A stretch of DNA of 64,000 bases from Nannocystis sp. RBIL2 (GTDB lineage Bacteria; Myxococcota_A; Polyangia; Nannocystales; Nannocystaceae): assembly GCF_026626745.1 (NCBI RefSeq), contig NZ_JAPNJW010000001.1, positions 4,448,001 through 4,512,000 of the forward strand, read 5' to 3'. Below are positions 43,209 through 51,647 of this stretch, in pieces. Every line of letters begins with the position of its first letter. Position 1 is the first letter of the stretch. The notes beneath the pieces are model-generated. The model made no database searches. It saw only the letters and a list, made by a program, of their open reading frames with translations, and had not been told where the DNA came from. The translations under genes were made by a program, and so were the position numbers.

Positions 43209-45355
43209 CCACGCTCGCCCGCACCCTCCACGGCCTCCGCCTCCGCGCCCGCGAGCGCTGGAGCCTCCTCGTCCTGCTCGCCACCTGGCTGGTGCTGGCC
43301 GTGGGCGCCGCCACGCCGACCGCCTTCGACGAGGGCAGCCCGGCGCTGGCCGCCTCGCTGATGGTGTTCGCCGCCACCCTCGTGCGCGCGCTGGCCCGCG
43401 AGCTGCGGCCGAACGCCGCCACCTACTCGCAGACCCACGAGCTCGAGCTCGGCCTGCTCATCATCACCGGCACCTACCTGCTGATCGCGGTCACCGGCGG
43501 CCTCGCCAGCCCGGCGCACCCGCTGGTCTACGCCCTCGCCTCGTTCCTGCTGCTGCTCCACCGCGCGCGCTGGATCGCCGGCGTGTGGTTGGCCTCGATC
43601 GCCCTGCTCGAGGTCGCCGTCGGCTGGTCTTCGGGACATGACTCCGGGGCCAGGATCGCCTTCCACCTCAGCTACATCGCCTTCTTCGCCGCCGGCAACC
43701 TGCTGATCCTCGGCGCCCTGGTCCGGCGCCTGCGGGGTGAGCACGCCCAGCGGCTGGCCGACGAGCTGACGCACATCCGCCAGGAGGCCCGCGACTTCCG
43801 GTTGGTCGCCGCCGCCGCCCCGCGCAAGAGCCGGGACGCCGAGGAGGCGCAGCTGACCCAGTCGGCGGTGCACGCGATCCACGAGCAGGTCGCGTTCAGC
43901 CTCGAGCTCATCCGCGGCGACCTCGAGCTGCACACCTGCGCCCTGCTGTGGATGTCCGAGGAGGAGCTCGTGCTCAAGCGCGCCGCCTCGGCCTCGACCG
44001 CGCTGGTCGGCGCGCCCGAGCTGGCGAACCCCGGCGTGCTGGCTGGGCTGCTGCGCAACCCGAGGACGCTTGTCCTCAAGAACATGTCCGAAAAGCATCT
44101 TCCGCCGTACTACGGCGCGCCGGTCGCGGTCACCGACCTGTGCGCCGTGCCGCTGGTCCGCGGCGAGCGGCTGCTCGGGATCCTGTGCGCCGACCGCGTC
44201 GACGCCATGCCGTTCACCGCCGCCGAGCAGGACAAGCTGACCGCCGCGGCGCAGCACGTGCTGCGGACCGTCGACCACGAGCGGGCCTTCATCACCGCGA
44301 TGCGCAGCCGCTACGAGCACGAGCAGCTGTACCGCGCGAGCGAGCTGCTGAGCGGCGCGCTCGGGCTCGAGGCGCTGTACGGCAAGAGCTTCGAGGCGAT
44401 CCGCGCGATCGCCCCGTACGACCTCGCCGCGATCTCGACCTACGACGAGCACGCCGAGGCCCACCGGGTGCTCGCAGTCGACGTCCCCGGCGACCGCGAC
44501 CCGAACCACGGCGCCGGCTGGCGCAGCATCGCCGAGTCGCTGCGCGACCGCGTGTTCGAGCACGGCTCCGGCCTCGTCGCCATGGCGACCAAGAACCGCC
44601 ACTTCATGCCGGCCGCCGACGAGCGCGTCGAGCCCGAGACCGTCGTGTTCGACGTCCACACCCGCCTGCGCCCGGCCCAGAGCGTGCTGGTCCTGCCGCT
44701 GCTGCACGGCGAGAAAGTCCTCGGCACCCTCACCCTCGCGGCCGCGCGCGAGCGCCAGTTCCCGCGGGCGACCCGCGAGATCCTCCGCGTCCTCTCGCAC
44801 CAGCTCAGCGTCGGCCTGCAGAACGCGCGCATGTACCGGGCCATGGAGGAGCGCGCCACCACCGACGGCCTCACCGGCCTCACCAACCACCGCGCCTTCC
44901 AGGAGCGCCTGGCGCAGATCCACGCCCTGGCCGAACGGACAGGTCGCAACTTCTCCCTGATCCTCACCGACATCGACCACTTCAAGAAGGTCAACGACAC
45001 CTACGGCCACCCGATCGGCGACGCCGTGCTCAAGCGGGTGGCGGCGGTGTTCGCCGGCCGCGCGCGCAAGGTCGACATCGTCGCCCGCTACGGCGGCGAG
45101 GAGTTCGTGCTGGTCCTGCCCGACACCGACGCCGAGGGCGCGGCCATCTTCGCCAACAAGCTGCGCGAGGAGGTCGCCGCCCAGACCATGACCAGCGACC
45201 ATGGCCCGTTCGCGGTCACGATCTCCATGGGCGTCGCCGAGTACCCCACCGACGGCCACGCCACCGCCGAGCTCATCGAGCGCGCCGACCAAGCCCTCTA
45301 CCACTGCAAGCACAACGGCCGGAACTGCGTCACTCGGGCCAGCCAGCTGCCCTGA
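43205..45355 (+). CDS. Membrane diguanylate cyclase with GAF domains (DmxA-like architecture)
   Basis: 716 residues. Six or so membrane helices in the first 180 residues, a coiled linker, two GAF domains (about 220-370 and 385-540), and a GGDEF domain with active-site GGEEF at residue 630 and an RKVD inhibitory site just before it. It should make cyclic di-GMP and be product-inhibited. The layout resembles Myxococcus DmxA, which as I recall acts at the division site; coupling to ftsB by a 4-nt overlap supports a division-linked role. A palindrome copy (44071-44096) is read in frame as LVLKNMSEK within the first GAF domain. Confidence 0.9.
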   Translation: MTTLARTLHGLRLRARERWSLLVLLATWLVLAVGAATPTAFDEGSPALAASLMVFAATLVRALARELRPNAATYSQTHELELGLLIITGTYLLIAVTGGLASPAHPLVYALASFLLLLHRARWIAGVWLASIALLEVAVGWSSGHDSGARIAFHLSYIAFFAAGNLLILGALVRRLRGEHAQRLADELTHIRQEARDFRLVAAAAPRKSRDAEEAQLTQSAVHAIHEQVAFSLELIRGDLELHTCALLWMSEEELVLKRAASASTALVGAPELANPGVLAGLLRNPRTLVLKNMSEKHLPPYYGAPVAVTDLCAVPLVRGERLLGILCADRVDAMPFTAAEQDKLTAAAQHVLRTVDHERAFITAMRSRYEHEQLYRASELLSGALGLEALYGKSFEAIRAIAPYDLAAISTYDEHAEAHRVLAVDVPGDRDPNHGAGWRSIAESLRDRVFEHGSGLVAMATKNRHFMPAADERVEPETVVFDVHTRLRPAQSVLVLPLLHGEKVLGTLTLAAARERQFPRATREILRVLSHQLSVGLQNARMYRAMEERATTDGLTGLTNHRAFQERLAQIHALAERTGRNFSLILTDIDHFKKVNDTYGHPIGDAVLKRVAAVFAGRARKVDIVARYGGEEFVLVLPDTDAEGAAIFANKLREEVAAQTMTSDHGPFAVTISMGVAEYPTDGHATAELIERADQALYHCKHNGRNCVTRASQLP

Positions 45356-45390
45356 GCGCCCGCGCGCCCGCCGACTCGCCACCGATCTGC

Positions 45391-45396
45391 CATACT
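45391..45396 (+). promoter_or_regulatory. Candidate -10 element, leaderless
   Basis: CATACT, 6 nt before the ATG at 45403, no ribosome site. Confidence 0.4.
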
Positions 45397-45402
45397 GATC
45401 CC

Positions 45403-45819
45403 ATGCGATACGCCCGGCTCGTCCCCCTCCTCCTGGTGTTCGCCCCGGCCTGCGCCGAGCAGCACAACTACAGCGAAGGCGAGATCTGCGTCGACGCCCC
45501 CGCCCTCGCCTCGTTCGCCGCCGGCGACGAGCTCGAGGTCGTGGTGGTCCTCGACGACTGCATGGCCTGTCCCAAGGATTTTAATGCCAACTGCGAGGTC
45601 GACCGCCAGGGCAGCACGATCAACCTCCACGCCGGCGGCGTCTACACCCAGCGCAGCGGCCCCTGCGACACCTGCCTGACCCTGTCCGTCGCCTGCATCG
45701 TCGGCGGCCTCGAGCCCGGCAACTACACGATCCGCAGCGGCGACCAGACGCTCGAGGTCAACCTCCCGCAAGCCGAAGCCCCCAAGCTCGACCCGACCTG
45801 CGACGCCGTGCAGTGGTGA
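45403..45819 (+). CDS. Small Cys-rich lipoprotein
   Basis: 138 residues. Lipobox FAPAC; the mature part has seven further Cys (CVDAP, CMACP, CEVD, CDTCL, CIVGG, CDAVQW) in a mainly beta arrangement with LEPGNYTIRSGDQTLEVNLP. No family recognised. It is probably an independent transcription unit, since the promoter-like CATACT lies immediately upstream. Confidence 0.7.
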   Translation: MRYARLVPLLLVFAPACAEQHNYSEGEICVDAPALASFAAGDELEVVVVLDDCMACPKDFNANCEVDRQGSTINLHAGGVYTQRSGPCDTCLTLSVACIVGGLEPGNYTIRSGDQTLEVNLPQAEAPKLDPTCDAVQW

Positions 45820-45889
45820 GCCGCGAGATTTGAGCGTCGAGCGTTGCGACGCGAGCCGAGCCACGACTCGCCCGAGCGAAGCGACCGTC

Positions 45890-46795
45890 TTAATCGCGCA
45901 GTTCGACGCGCACCGGGCAGTGGTCCGACACCGAGCGCAACTTCGGCGGCTCCGACGTCTGCACCTCGCACCCTAGCGCCGCGCACATGCCCAGCACTTC
46001 GGGTGTCCCGAAGGACAGCTCCTTCGAGCCGAGGAAGTGATCGAGCAGGCTCGCCTCCCAGCGCGCCACCGCCTTCTTCGGCTGCCAGTACTCCGAGCAC
46101 CCGAGCGCCCCGGTCGGCAGCTGCAGCGCGTGGCGTTCGACCATCTCGTCGATGAAGCGGCGCTCGGAGTGGTTCTCCACGAGGTACCCCGTCGTGTTGA
46201 AATCACCGGCGACCACCACATCCCCGAACTCCTCGCGCAGCGCCGGCAAGATCGACGTCAACCACTGCCACTGCTGCTTGCGCCGCTCGAACCGCCGCTC
46301 CGCGCCGCCCGAGTCGAAGTGCACCGACACCAGCGTCAACGTCCGCCCCGCGCTCGTCTGCAACGAAGCCAGCAGCGCCGGCGCCTGCCCCGTGGGGCAG
46401 ACCTCGCCCTTGCTGAGCGAGCGGTGCGTCTTCAACTCCAGCCGCGCCGTGTCATATACGACCCCGACGCTCAGCCGCCCCTTGCTGTTGTGTCGACACG
46501 AGTCGGTCAGCACCGCCGCGTAGCGCCGGCCGGCCAGCGCGCTCGCGCGGTCCAGCGTCGCGTAGAACTTCCCGGGATCGCGGATCTCCTGCACCGCGAA
46601 CGCGTCTGCGTCGAGCTCGGCGATCGCCGCCGCGACCGCCTCGGGGTCGGTCTCCTCGCCCGGGAACGTCTGAATATTAAATGTCCCGAGCACCAGCGGC
46701 GCCTCGCGGCGGCACCACAGCAACAGCGCGATCGCCACCAACAGCACCCACAGCCACACGCGACGACGACGGGGACGACGACGGCGATCTTGCAT
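45890..46795 (-). CDS. Endonuclease/exonuclease/phosphatase family protein, membrane-anchored
   Basis: 301 residues. Arg-rich N-terminus and one membrane helix (VWLWVLLVAIALLLW), then an EEP domain: LGTFNIQTFPG, AFAVQEIRD, VSVHFDSGG, VVVAGDFNTTG and SDHCPVRVEL, the metal and catalytic motifs of DNase I-like enzymes. The fold is then outside the cytoplasm, so nucleic acids or phosphoesters from the environment or prey are likely substrates. A paralogue lies at 62930-63895. The start is uncertain (GTG 46822 is possible). Confidence 0.85.
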   Translation of the reverse strand: MQDRRRRPRRRRVWLWVLLVAIALLLWCRREAPLVLGTFNIQTFPGEETDPEAVAAAIAELDADAFAVQEIRDPGKFYATLDRASALAGRRYAAVLTDSCRHNSKGRLSVGVVYDTARLELKTHRSLSKGEVCPTGQAPALLASLQTSAGRTLTLVSVHFDSGGAERRFERRKQQWQWLTSILPALREEFGDVVVAGDFNTTGYLVENHSERRFIDEMVERHALQLPTGALGCSEYWQPKKAVARWEASLLDHFLGSKELSFGTPEVLGMCAALGCEVQTSEPPKLRSVSDHCPVRVELRD

Positions 46796-46881
46796 TGCAG
46801 CGTCGACGGTAGACGCCGCCACCGGGGCCTACAAGACGACGAGATCGCGCCTTTGGGCGCGGCCCGGGCGCCACGCTCGCT

Positions 46882-47970
46882 TCAGCCGTCTCGCGGCTCG
46901 CGGAGCAGGCGCATGCGGACGTGCTGGTGTTGCCGGCGCTTGTACTCCGCGTGGGAGCTCTCGCCTTGCTCGTTGGCTTCGGCGGTGCGCTTGTCCATCA
47001 CCTGGAACTCGGCGAGCACGAACACCACGCGGCCGCGGCGCTCGTCGTGGTCGTGGGGCAGCAGCGCGTCGACGCGGACCGGCAGGTCGGCGACGAAGTT
47101 GAGTACGTGGAAGCTCTTGCCGGAGAACTCGTTGGACGTCGGCTGAGCACGGTGGCCCGCGTCGGTGTCGAAGTTCGCGTCGGCGCCGAGGACCTTCAGG
47201 CTGTTGAGGTCGATCAGCGAGTTGACCGTCTGGTCGGGCACCACGTAGTTGAACGGGATGCAGCGGTGCAGCATGATCCGCAGCGTCGGCACCAGGTCGT
47301 CGGGGTTGCGGACGATCAGGCGGAAGCGCAGGCGGTCGAACACGCGCGCCGCGTTGGTCTCTTTCTTGAGCAGCAGCTTGGTCAGCTGCGACTCCTTCGA
47401 CTTGCGCGACCACGAGAACTCGACCACCGGCACCCCCGCGGTGCGCAGCTCGTCGAACATGCGGGTCACGCTCTCCTCGACGAGCGAGAAGATCTCCGAG
47501 TCGGAGATCGCCAGCGACGCCCGCATCTCGCGCGCCTCGAGGTGATTCAGGATGTGCATCACCTTGAGCAGCGTGCAGGCCTGGCGCTGCTGCGCGCTGG
47601 CCTTGCTCGAGGCGATCTGCGGCAGCTGCACCCACGGCACCTTGTCGGCGATGGTGTCGTCGAGGCGCAGCTTGAGCACGTCGCTGATGTAGCGGACGGC
47701 TTGCTGGCGGAGGTCGGCGAGGCGGGCCTCGTCGCGCGGGTCGCCGAGGTCGAGCCCGTTGAGCGCCAGCAGGCGGCGCACGTCTTCCTCGGAGGTCAGG
47801 GCCAGGCGGTGCCAGTCGATGACCGACTGCCCGCGCAGCAGCAGCTGGATCTCGTTGATGTCCTGCAGCGACAGTTCGGCGTGCTCGCCGCCCTGCGCGG
47901 CCTCGCGCCACAGCGCTTGCGAGGCCAAGAAGGCGCCGAATTGATCGGAGCGCTGCGGAGGCCTGGCCAT
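46882..47970 (-). CDS. TIGR04552-like conserved myxobacterial protein
   Basis: 362 residues, cytoplasmic, no membrane segment. I associate it with the uncharacterised family TIGR04552. The central part (FDRLRFRLIVRNPDDLVPTL, then VPDQTVNSLIDLN) is reminiscent of RelA/SpoT-type nucleotidyltransferase folds, but I cannot point to a full catalytic set. N-terminal helices include LLLRGQSVIDWHRLAL. Function unknown; conservation among predatory delta-group bacteria suggests a housekeeping or developmental role. Confidence 0.65.
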   Translation of the reverse strand: MARPPQRSDQFGAFLASQALWREAAQGGEHAELSLQDINEIQLLLRGQSVIDWHRLALTSEEDVRRLLALNGLDLGDPRDEARLADLRQQAVRYISDVLKLRLDDTIADKVPWVQLPQIASSKASAQQRQACTLLKVMHILNHLEAREMRASLAISDSEIFSLVEESVTRMFDELRTAGVPVVEFSWSRKSKESQLTKLLLKKETNAARVFDRLRFRLIVRNPDDLVPTLRIMLHRCIPFNYVVPDQTVNSLIDLNSLKVLGADANFDTDAGHRAQPTSNEFSGKSFHVLNFVADLPVRVDALLPHDHDERRGRVVFVLAEFQVMDKRTAEANEQGESSHAEYKRRQHQHVRMRLLREPRDG

Positions 47971-47986
47971 CGCGCCGCAGCCCAGC

Positions 47987-48079
47987 TTAGCCGCTTACGT
48001 GCCGAGAGAAGCGGAGGGTACCGACGAGCAGGCCGATCGTGACGAGGGCAGCACAGATGTTTCCGAGGTAAGCGGTCAT
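47987..48079 (-). CDS. Possible 30-residue membrane peptide
   Basis: MTAYLGNICAALVTIGLLVG followed by TLRFSRHVSG: one hydrophobic helix and a basic tail. AAGG lies upstream of the ATG. Short, so chance is possible; it sits directly upstream (on its strand) of the TIGR04552-like gene. Confidence 0.3.
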   Translation of the reverse strand: MTAYLGNICAALVTIGLLVGTLRFSRHVSG

Positions 48080-48486
48080 GAACCTTGTTGCTCCAGTCCT
48101 TGCAGTCGTGTGCTCGGGACTTATCACGGAATCGGGCGAGGTCGGAAAAAGTGGGAGATGTAGGACAATCTCTCGAGGCTCAATCCAAGAATCGCAAGGC
48201 AAGGAGATCCGGGCGCCGGGCCCATAAATCAAGCTGGAGCGGGGGGAGGTTCAGACCGGGAATTCTGGCGATTTCGGGGTCCTGCGGCCTGAAGGCGCCG
48301 GGCCCCCGTCTTCTGGGGCCAGAACGCCGGATGGCAGATAACACATTCCCGCGGCCGTTGGAAAGTCCCCCGCCGGCGGTTCGGGCGCCAGAAGCCTGGC
48401 GCGGCCCGCGGAAGGCCCCTTCCGGCACGCGTGGGCGCACCTCGGGACGGATGGCCACGCGTGCGCGGGGGCGCTACTGTGACGCC
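48080..48486. other. Intergenic region with repeated TTCTGG/CCAGAA sites
   Basis: No gene seen. TTCTGG at 48263, a perfect inverted repeat TTCTGG-gg-CCAGAA at 48311-48324, and CCAGAA at 48388 stand 50-80 nt apart upstream of the gene at 48487, resembling a set of operator half-sites. The candidate -10 TACTGT (48475-48480) lies 6 nt before that gene's ATG. Confidence 0.45.
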
Positions 48487-48972
48487 ATGCGCGACCCCGA
48501 GGACGACGATGTGCCACCCCGCGACGACCGCCTCGGGTTCACCTCGAGCAGTTTCCGGCGCAAGATCGGCGAGGGCCTCGCCGGCCTGCTCGATCCCGAC
48601 GGCGCGATCGGCAAGGGCAAGGAGATCGTGACCGGGGTGACGCAGGCGACCAAGAACGAGGTCGTGCGGATGGTCAGCGCCGAGGTCCGGCAGTTCCTCG
48701 ACGGCATGGACACCGTCGAGCTGATGCAGCGGGTCATCGCCGGCCTCGTGATCGACGTGAAGGCGGAGATCCGCTTCTCCATCGACCCCGAAGGCCAGCT
48801 CAAGTCGGCGATCAAGGCCGACAAGGCGACGGCGCGCTCCAAGGAGCAGCCGCCCCCCAGGGAGCCGCCCGCCAGGGAGCCGCCTGCTCGGGAGCCGTCG
48901 TCGCCGCAGCAGGCGTCCGGCACCCCGCCGACGTCGCAGACGCCGCCGGGCTCCCGGACGCCCAAGGAATGA
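48487..48972 (+). CDS. Conserved hypothetical cytoplasmic protein
   Basis: 161 residues. No signal or membrane segment. A conserved-looking core runs from FRRKIGEGLAGLL through KNEVVRMVSAEVRQFLDGMD and LMQRVIAGLVIDVKAEIRF; the tail is Pro/Glu/Ser repeats (REPPAREPP). The helical core might bind membranes or partner proteins. Function unknown. Start ATG 48487 lies 6 nt after TACTGT, consistent with a leaderless transcript. Confidence 0.65.
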   Translation: MRDPEDDDVPPRDDRLGFTSSSFRRKIGEGLAGLLDPDGAIGKGKEIVTGVTQATKNEVVRMVSAEVRQFLDGMDTVELMQRVIAGLVIDVKAEIRFSIDPEGQLKSAIKADKATARSKEQPPPREPPAREPPAREPSSPQQASGTPPTSQTPPGSRTPKE

Positions 48973-48981
48973 GCGGTAGCC

Positions 48982-49128
48982 TCAGCTCTGCGCCGCCGGG
49001 TCGACCGGCACGACCTTGTTGTCGCCGTCGTCGTCGGGGAGCCCGAGCTTCTTCTTGACCGCCTTGTAGATGTCGGCCCCGAGCTTGAGCCCGAAGCCGG
49101 TGATGATGGCATTCACGAGGAGCCGCAT
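48982..49128 (-). CDS. Small 48-residue protein
   Basis: An open frame with no ribosome site but with TACGCT (49136-49141 on the minus strand) 7 nt before its ATG. The protein begins MRLLVNAIITGFGLKLG, then an amphipathic basic stretch YKAVKKKLGLPDDD and an acidic/Pro end. Codon choice is strongly G/C at third positions, as in real genes here. It converges tail-to-tail with the gene at 48487-48972, 9 nt apart. Confidence 0.6.
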   Translation of the reverse strand: MRLLVNAIITGFGLKLGADIYKAVKKKLGLPDDDGDNKVVPVDPAAQS

Positions 49129-49216
49129 GTCCGGCAGCGTAGCAGCAAGGACCCGGTCGACCTGACGCGGGTCCCTGCGTCCTCGTCTCCAGGCGCTCCG
49201 GGCGCTAGGCCATGCA

Positions 49217-50167
49217 TCAGGCGGGGATCACGCAAACCCCGACATCCTCATACGAGGGCGGAGCCATTCCCATCTCGAAGAACGGCGTGCACTCCTCGCC
49301 CGCCTGGCACGGCCCGTTGCCGCCGCTGACCGGGCAGAACGGGGTGCAGCAGCCGGCCGACATCGGCGGGCAGTTGGCGACCGCGGCAGTGGCCGCGCAG
49401 AACCCGCCCTTCTGACATTGATTGATGTACTGGCACTCGTCGCCGGGCCCGCCCTCGCCGGGCATCGCCGACTCCTTGAAGCACACGAACAGGTCGCCGG
49501 CCGAGTTGTAGCAGCCCTGTCCTTCGGGACAGTCTTGCAGCAGCGGGTCGCACGAGCCGAGGCAGATCGGCAGCGAGCCGTCGTTGTAGACCACGCAGTT
49601 GGCCGTCGGCGTGTCGGGGCACGCGTCGTTGGTGTCGCAGAACTCGACGCACACGCCGCCCGCGCCCTCGTCGTCGGTCAGCAGGCAGATGTTGCCGACC
49701 CCGCAATTGTCGATACCGGTGTACTTGCCGTCCTCGACGTCGCACGGGTCGCCGACCGCGCCGTCGCCCTTGATCTCCACGCACGTGTTGACGCCCCACG
49801 GCTCGCCCTCGGCCGGCGCGACCGCCGTACACTTCTGTCCTTCGGGACAGTCTTGCACCCGCGGGTCGCACTGGCCGCTGATCCCGCCGTCGGGCGGGAC
49901 GATGAAGCCCGCGCTGGTGGAGGTCCCGCCCGCGGACGTGCTCGTCGGGTCCAGCGGTCCGCTCGTGGGGTCGGTGCCGCCGGTCTGCTCCGTAGTCGAG
50001 CTCGCTCCCGGGCCGGTCGTGTCCTCGGGCTCTTCGGTGTCGTCGCCCTCGGAGTCGGGCGGATCGCCGGTCTGGCCGGTTGCGCCGGTCATCATCCCGG
50101 ACTTGTCGCCACATGCGCCGAAAGCGACCACGGCGACGGACACGAACCAAAGCTGAAGCGATCTCAT
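49217..50167 (-). CDS. Cys-rich lipoprotein with QDCPEGQ repeats
   Basis: 316 residues from ATG 50167 (GGGAGG site 8 nt upstream). Signal peptide with lipobox AFGAC, Thr/Ser/Gly linker to about residue 90, then a disulfide-rich domain with 20 or more Cys. Two blocks, CDPRVQDCPEGQKC and CDPLLQDCPEGQGC, are each encoded across a perfect CTGTCC-ttcg-GGACAG palindrome. Other blocks: CVEFCDTNDACP, CQYINQCQKGGFC, and a CCTPFCPV end. Likely surface-exposed; no catalytic motif. Confidence 0.82.
   Translation of the reverse strand: MRSLQLWFVSVAVVAFGACGDKSGMMTGATGQTGDPPDSEGDDTEEPEDTTGPGASSTTEQTGGTDPTSGPLDPTSTSAGGTSTSAGFIVPPDGGISGQCDPRVQDCPEGQKCTAVAPAEGEPWGVNTCVEIKGDGAVGDPCDVEDGKYTGIDNCGVGNICLLTDDEGAGGVCVEFCDTNDACPDTPTANCVVYNDGSLPICLGSCDPLLQDCPEGQGCYNSAGDLFVCFKESAMPGEGGPGDECQYINQCQKGGFCAATAAVANCPPMSAGCCTPFCPVSGGNGPCQAGEECTPFFEMGMAPPSYEDVGVCVIPA
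49517..49532. repeat. Palindrome inside coding region, copy 1
   Basis: CTGTCC-ttcg-GGACAG, 6-bp arms with a TTCG loop; identical to 49835-49850, including the flank GTCTTGCA. Confidence 0.8.
49835..49850. repeat. Palindrome inside coding region, copy 2
   Basis: Identical 16-bp palindrome and flank as at 49517; both are read as the peptide CPEGQ in the same frame. Confidence 0.8.
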
Positions 50168-50240
50168 GAGTGGACCTCCCAGCACTCACGCTATCACAGA
50201 AAGCAGCAAACACTCGAAACCTCCCAGGAGGTTCGGAGGT

Positions 50241-50738
50241 CTAAGGCCGCCTTCCGCCGAGGCCGACCTGCGCCAGCGCGTCGAGGGTCGCCGAGAGCTC
50301 CGCGCGGATCTCCGGCGCCAGCCCCGGATCGGCCACTGCGGCCTCCAGGTGCCCGATCCGCGGCAGCCAGGTCGAATGGGCCGTCTCGTCGAGGGCGACC
50401 CCGGCGGGCGTCAGCGCCGCCGCCTCGTCATGCAGGACCTGCGCCTCGCTCAGCGAGATCGGCGTCGTCTTGACCGGCATGACCGGCGGTGCGGCCGTGA
50501 TGACCTCGAGGGGAGCCGGCGGGGCCACGGAGGCGTCGGCCTGCAGCCCTTGCAGCGCCACGGCCGCCACTACACCGAGCACGGCCGCGGCGAGGATCGA
50601 GGGCCACTGGCGCCAACGCGGCTGCGGCAGCCGTCGGCAGCCTTGGTTGACGCGTCGCTCCTCGCCGGGCGCGATCGCCGGCCGCGAAGGATCGCGGCGG
50701 TCCCTTCGCCCCTGCCGCCTGTCGAGATCCGGACCCAT
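50241..50738 (-). CDS. Hypothetical single-pass membrane protein
   Basis: 165 residues: a basic cytoplasmic N-terminus of about 45 residues, one membrane helix (ILAAAVLGVVAAVALQG), and an Ala/Pro-rich periplasmic part. No family recognised. It is divergent from lexA, whose promoter region it shares; SOS control is conceivable but unproven. Confidence 0.6.
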   Translation of the reverse strand: MGPDLDRRQGRRDRRDPSRPAIAPGEERRVNQGCRRLPQPRWRQWPSILAAAVLGVVAAVALQGLQADASVAPPAPLEVITAAPPVMPVKTTPISLSEAQVLHDEAAALTPAGVALDETAHSTWLPRIGHLEAAVADPGLAPEIRAELSATLDALAQVGLGGRRP

Positions 50739-50837
50739 GCCGGAAGGGTCTGCGGGGCCGCTTCATCGGGCAAATTTCAGGCTTTGGCGGGCTCTGTCGC
50801 CTGGGGCATGTCGGCGCCTTTCGCAGTTCCGCATAGC

Positions 50838-50864
50838 TTGACCTGAGCAAATTTGTTGTATACA
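50838..50864 (+). promoter_or_regulatory. Candidate lexA promoter
   Basis: TTGACC (50838-50843) and TATACA (50859-50864) with a 15-nt spacer; the -10 overlaps the SOS box, fitting autorepression. Confidence 0.5.
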
Positions 50865-50874
50865 CCCGTTCAGT
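50858..50874 (+). promoter_or_regulatory. LexA (SOS) box
   Basis: The 17 nt match the Myxococcus xanthus LexA consensus, as I remember it (CTRHAMRYBYGTTCAGS), at 15 of 17 positions, including the whole GTTCAG core. Located 44 nt before the lexA GTG. Confidence 0.75.
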
Positions 50875-50917
50875 GCCGAAGGCGTGATCTCCGCAGCCGC
50901 CGCAGGAGGCTCTCCCC

Positions 50918-51556
50918 GTGAAACCCCAGCTCACCCACCGCCAGCAGCAAGCGCTCGACTTCATCTCCTCCTGCCTGGACGCGAACGGGTACCCGCCCAC
51001 GCTGCGCGAAATCGGCGAGCACATGGGGATCCGCTCGACCAACGGGGTCAACGACCACCTCAAGGCGCTCGAGCGCAAGGGGTACCTGGTCCGTGAGGAG
51101 CTCAAGAGCCGCGCGTTGCGGCCGGTGGATGCGCCGGAGAGCGCCGCGCGCCTTCGCACCACGGACATCCCGATCCTCGGGCGCGTGGCCGCGGGTCAGC
51201 CGATCCTGGCCGACGAGAACGTCACCAACCGGATCAGCGTCGACCAGTTCTTCCTCCACGGCAACCAGCCGCGCGAGGTGTTCGGCCTCGTCGTCTACGG
51301 CGAGAGCATGATCGAGGATGGAATCTTCGACGGCGATTACGTGTTCGTCCGTCGCCAGGCCAACGCGGAGCGGGGCGAGATCGTCGTGGCGATGATCGAG
51401 GGCGAAGTGACGTGCAAGCGTTACTACCCCGAGGGCGACAAGATCCGCCTGCAGCCCGGCAACGCGGCGATGCAGCCGATCTACGTCCACCGCGGCGATC
51501 ATCGCGCCTTCGAGTTGGTCGGCAAGGTGATCGGCGTCTACCGCAGCCTCCACTAG
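50918..51556 (+). CDS. lexA: LexA repressor
   Basis: 212 residues, starting at GTG 50918 with AGGAGG 8 nt upstream. Winged-helix DNA-binding domain at the N-terminus (LTHRQQQALDFI, YPPTLREIGEHMGI), then the self-cleaving peptidase domain: scissile Ala92-Gly93 in VAAGQP, catalytic Ser130 in YGESMIEDG and Lys167 in VTCKRYY. It represses SOS genes until RecA filaments trigger its cleavage. The box upstream indicates autoregulation. Confidence 0.97.
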   Translation: MKPQLTHRQQQALDFISSCLDANGYPPTLREIGEHMGIRSTNGVNDHLKALERKGYLVREELKSRALRPVDAPESAARLRTTDIPILGRVAAGQPILADENVTNRISVDQFFLHGNQPREVFGLVVYGESMIEDGIFDGDYVFVRRQANAERGEIVVAMIEGEVTCKRYYPEGDKIRLQPGNAAMQPIYVHRGDHRAFELVGKVIGVYRSLH

Positions 51557-51634
51557 CTGGCTGGCGGTCTCGGCCGCTGTCGCCGCCGTGAGTGCAGGCA
51601 ACGGCGGCCGCGAGCCCTGACGATAGATTTCCGC

Positions 51635-51640
51635 TACAGT
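51635..51640 (+). promoter_or_regulatory. Candidate -10 element, leaderless (TonB-like gene)
   Basis: TACAGT, 7 nt before the GTG at 51648, without a ribosome site. Confidence 0.45.
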
Positions 51641-51647
51641 GTTGCCC

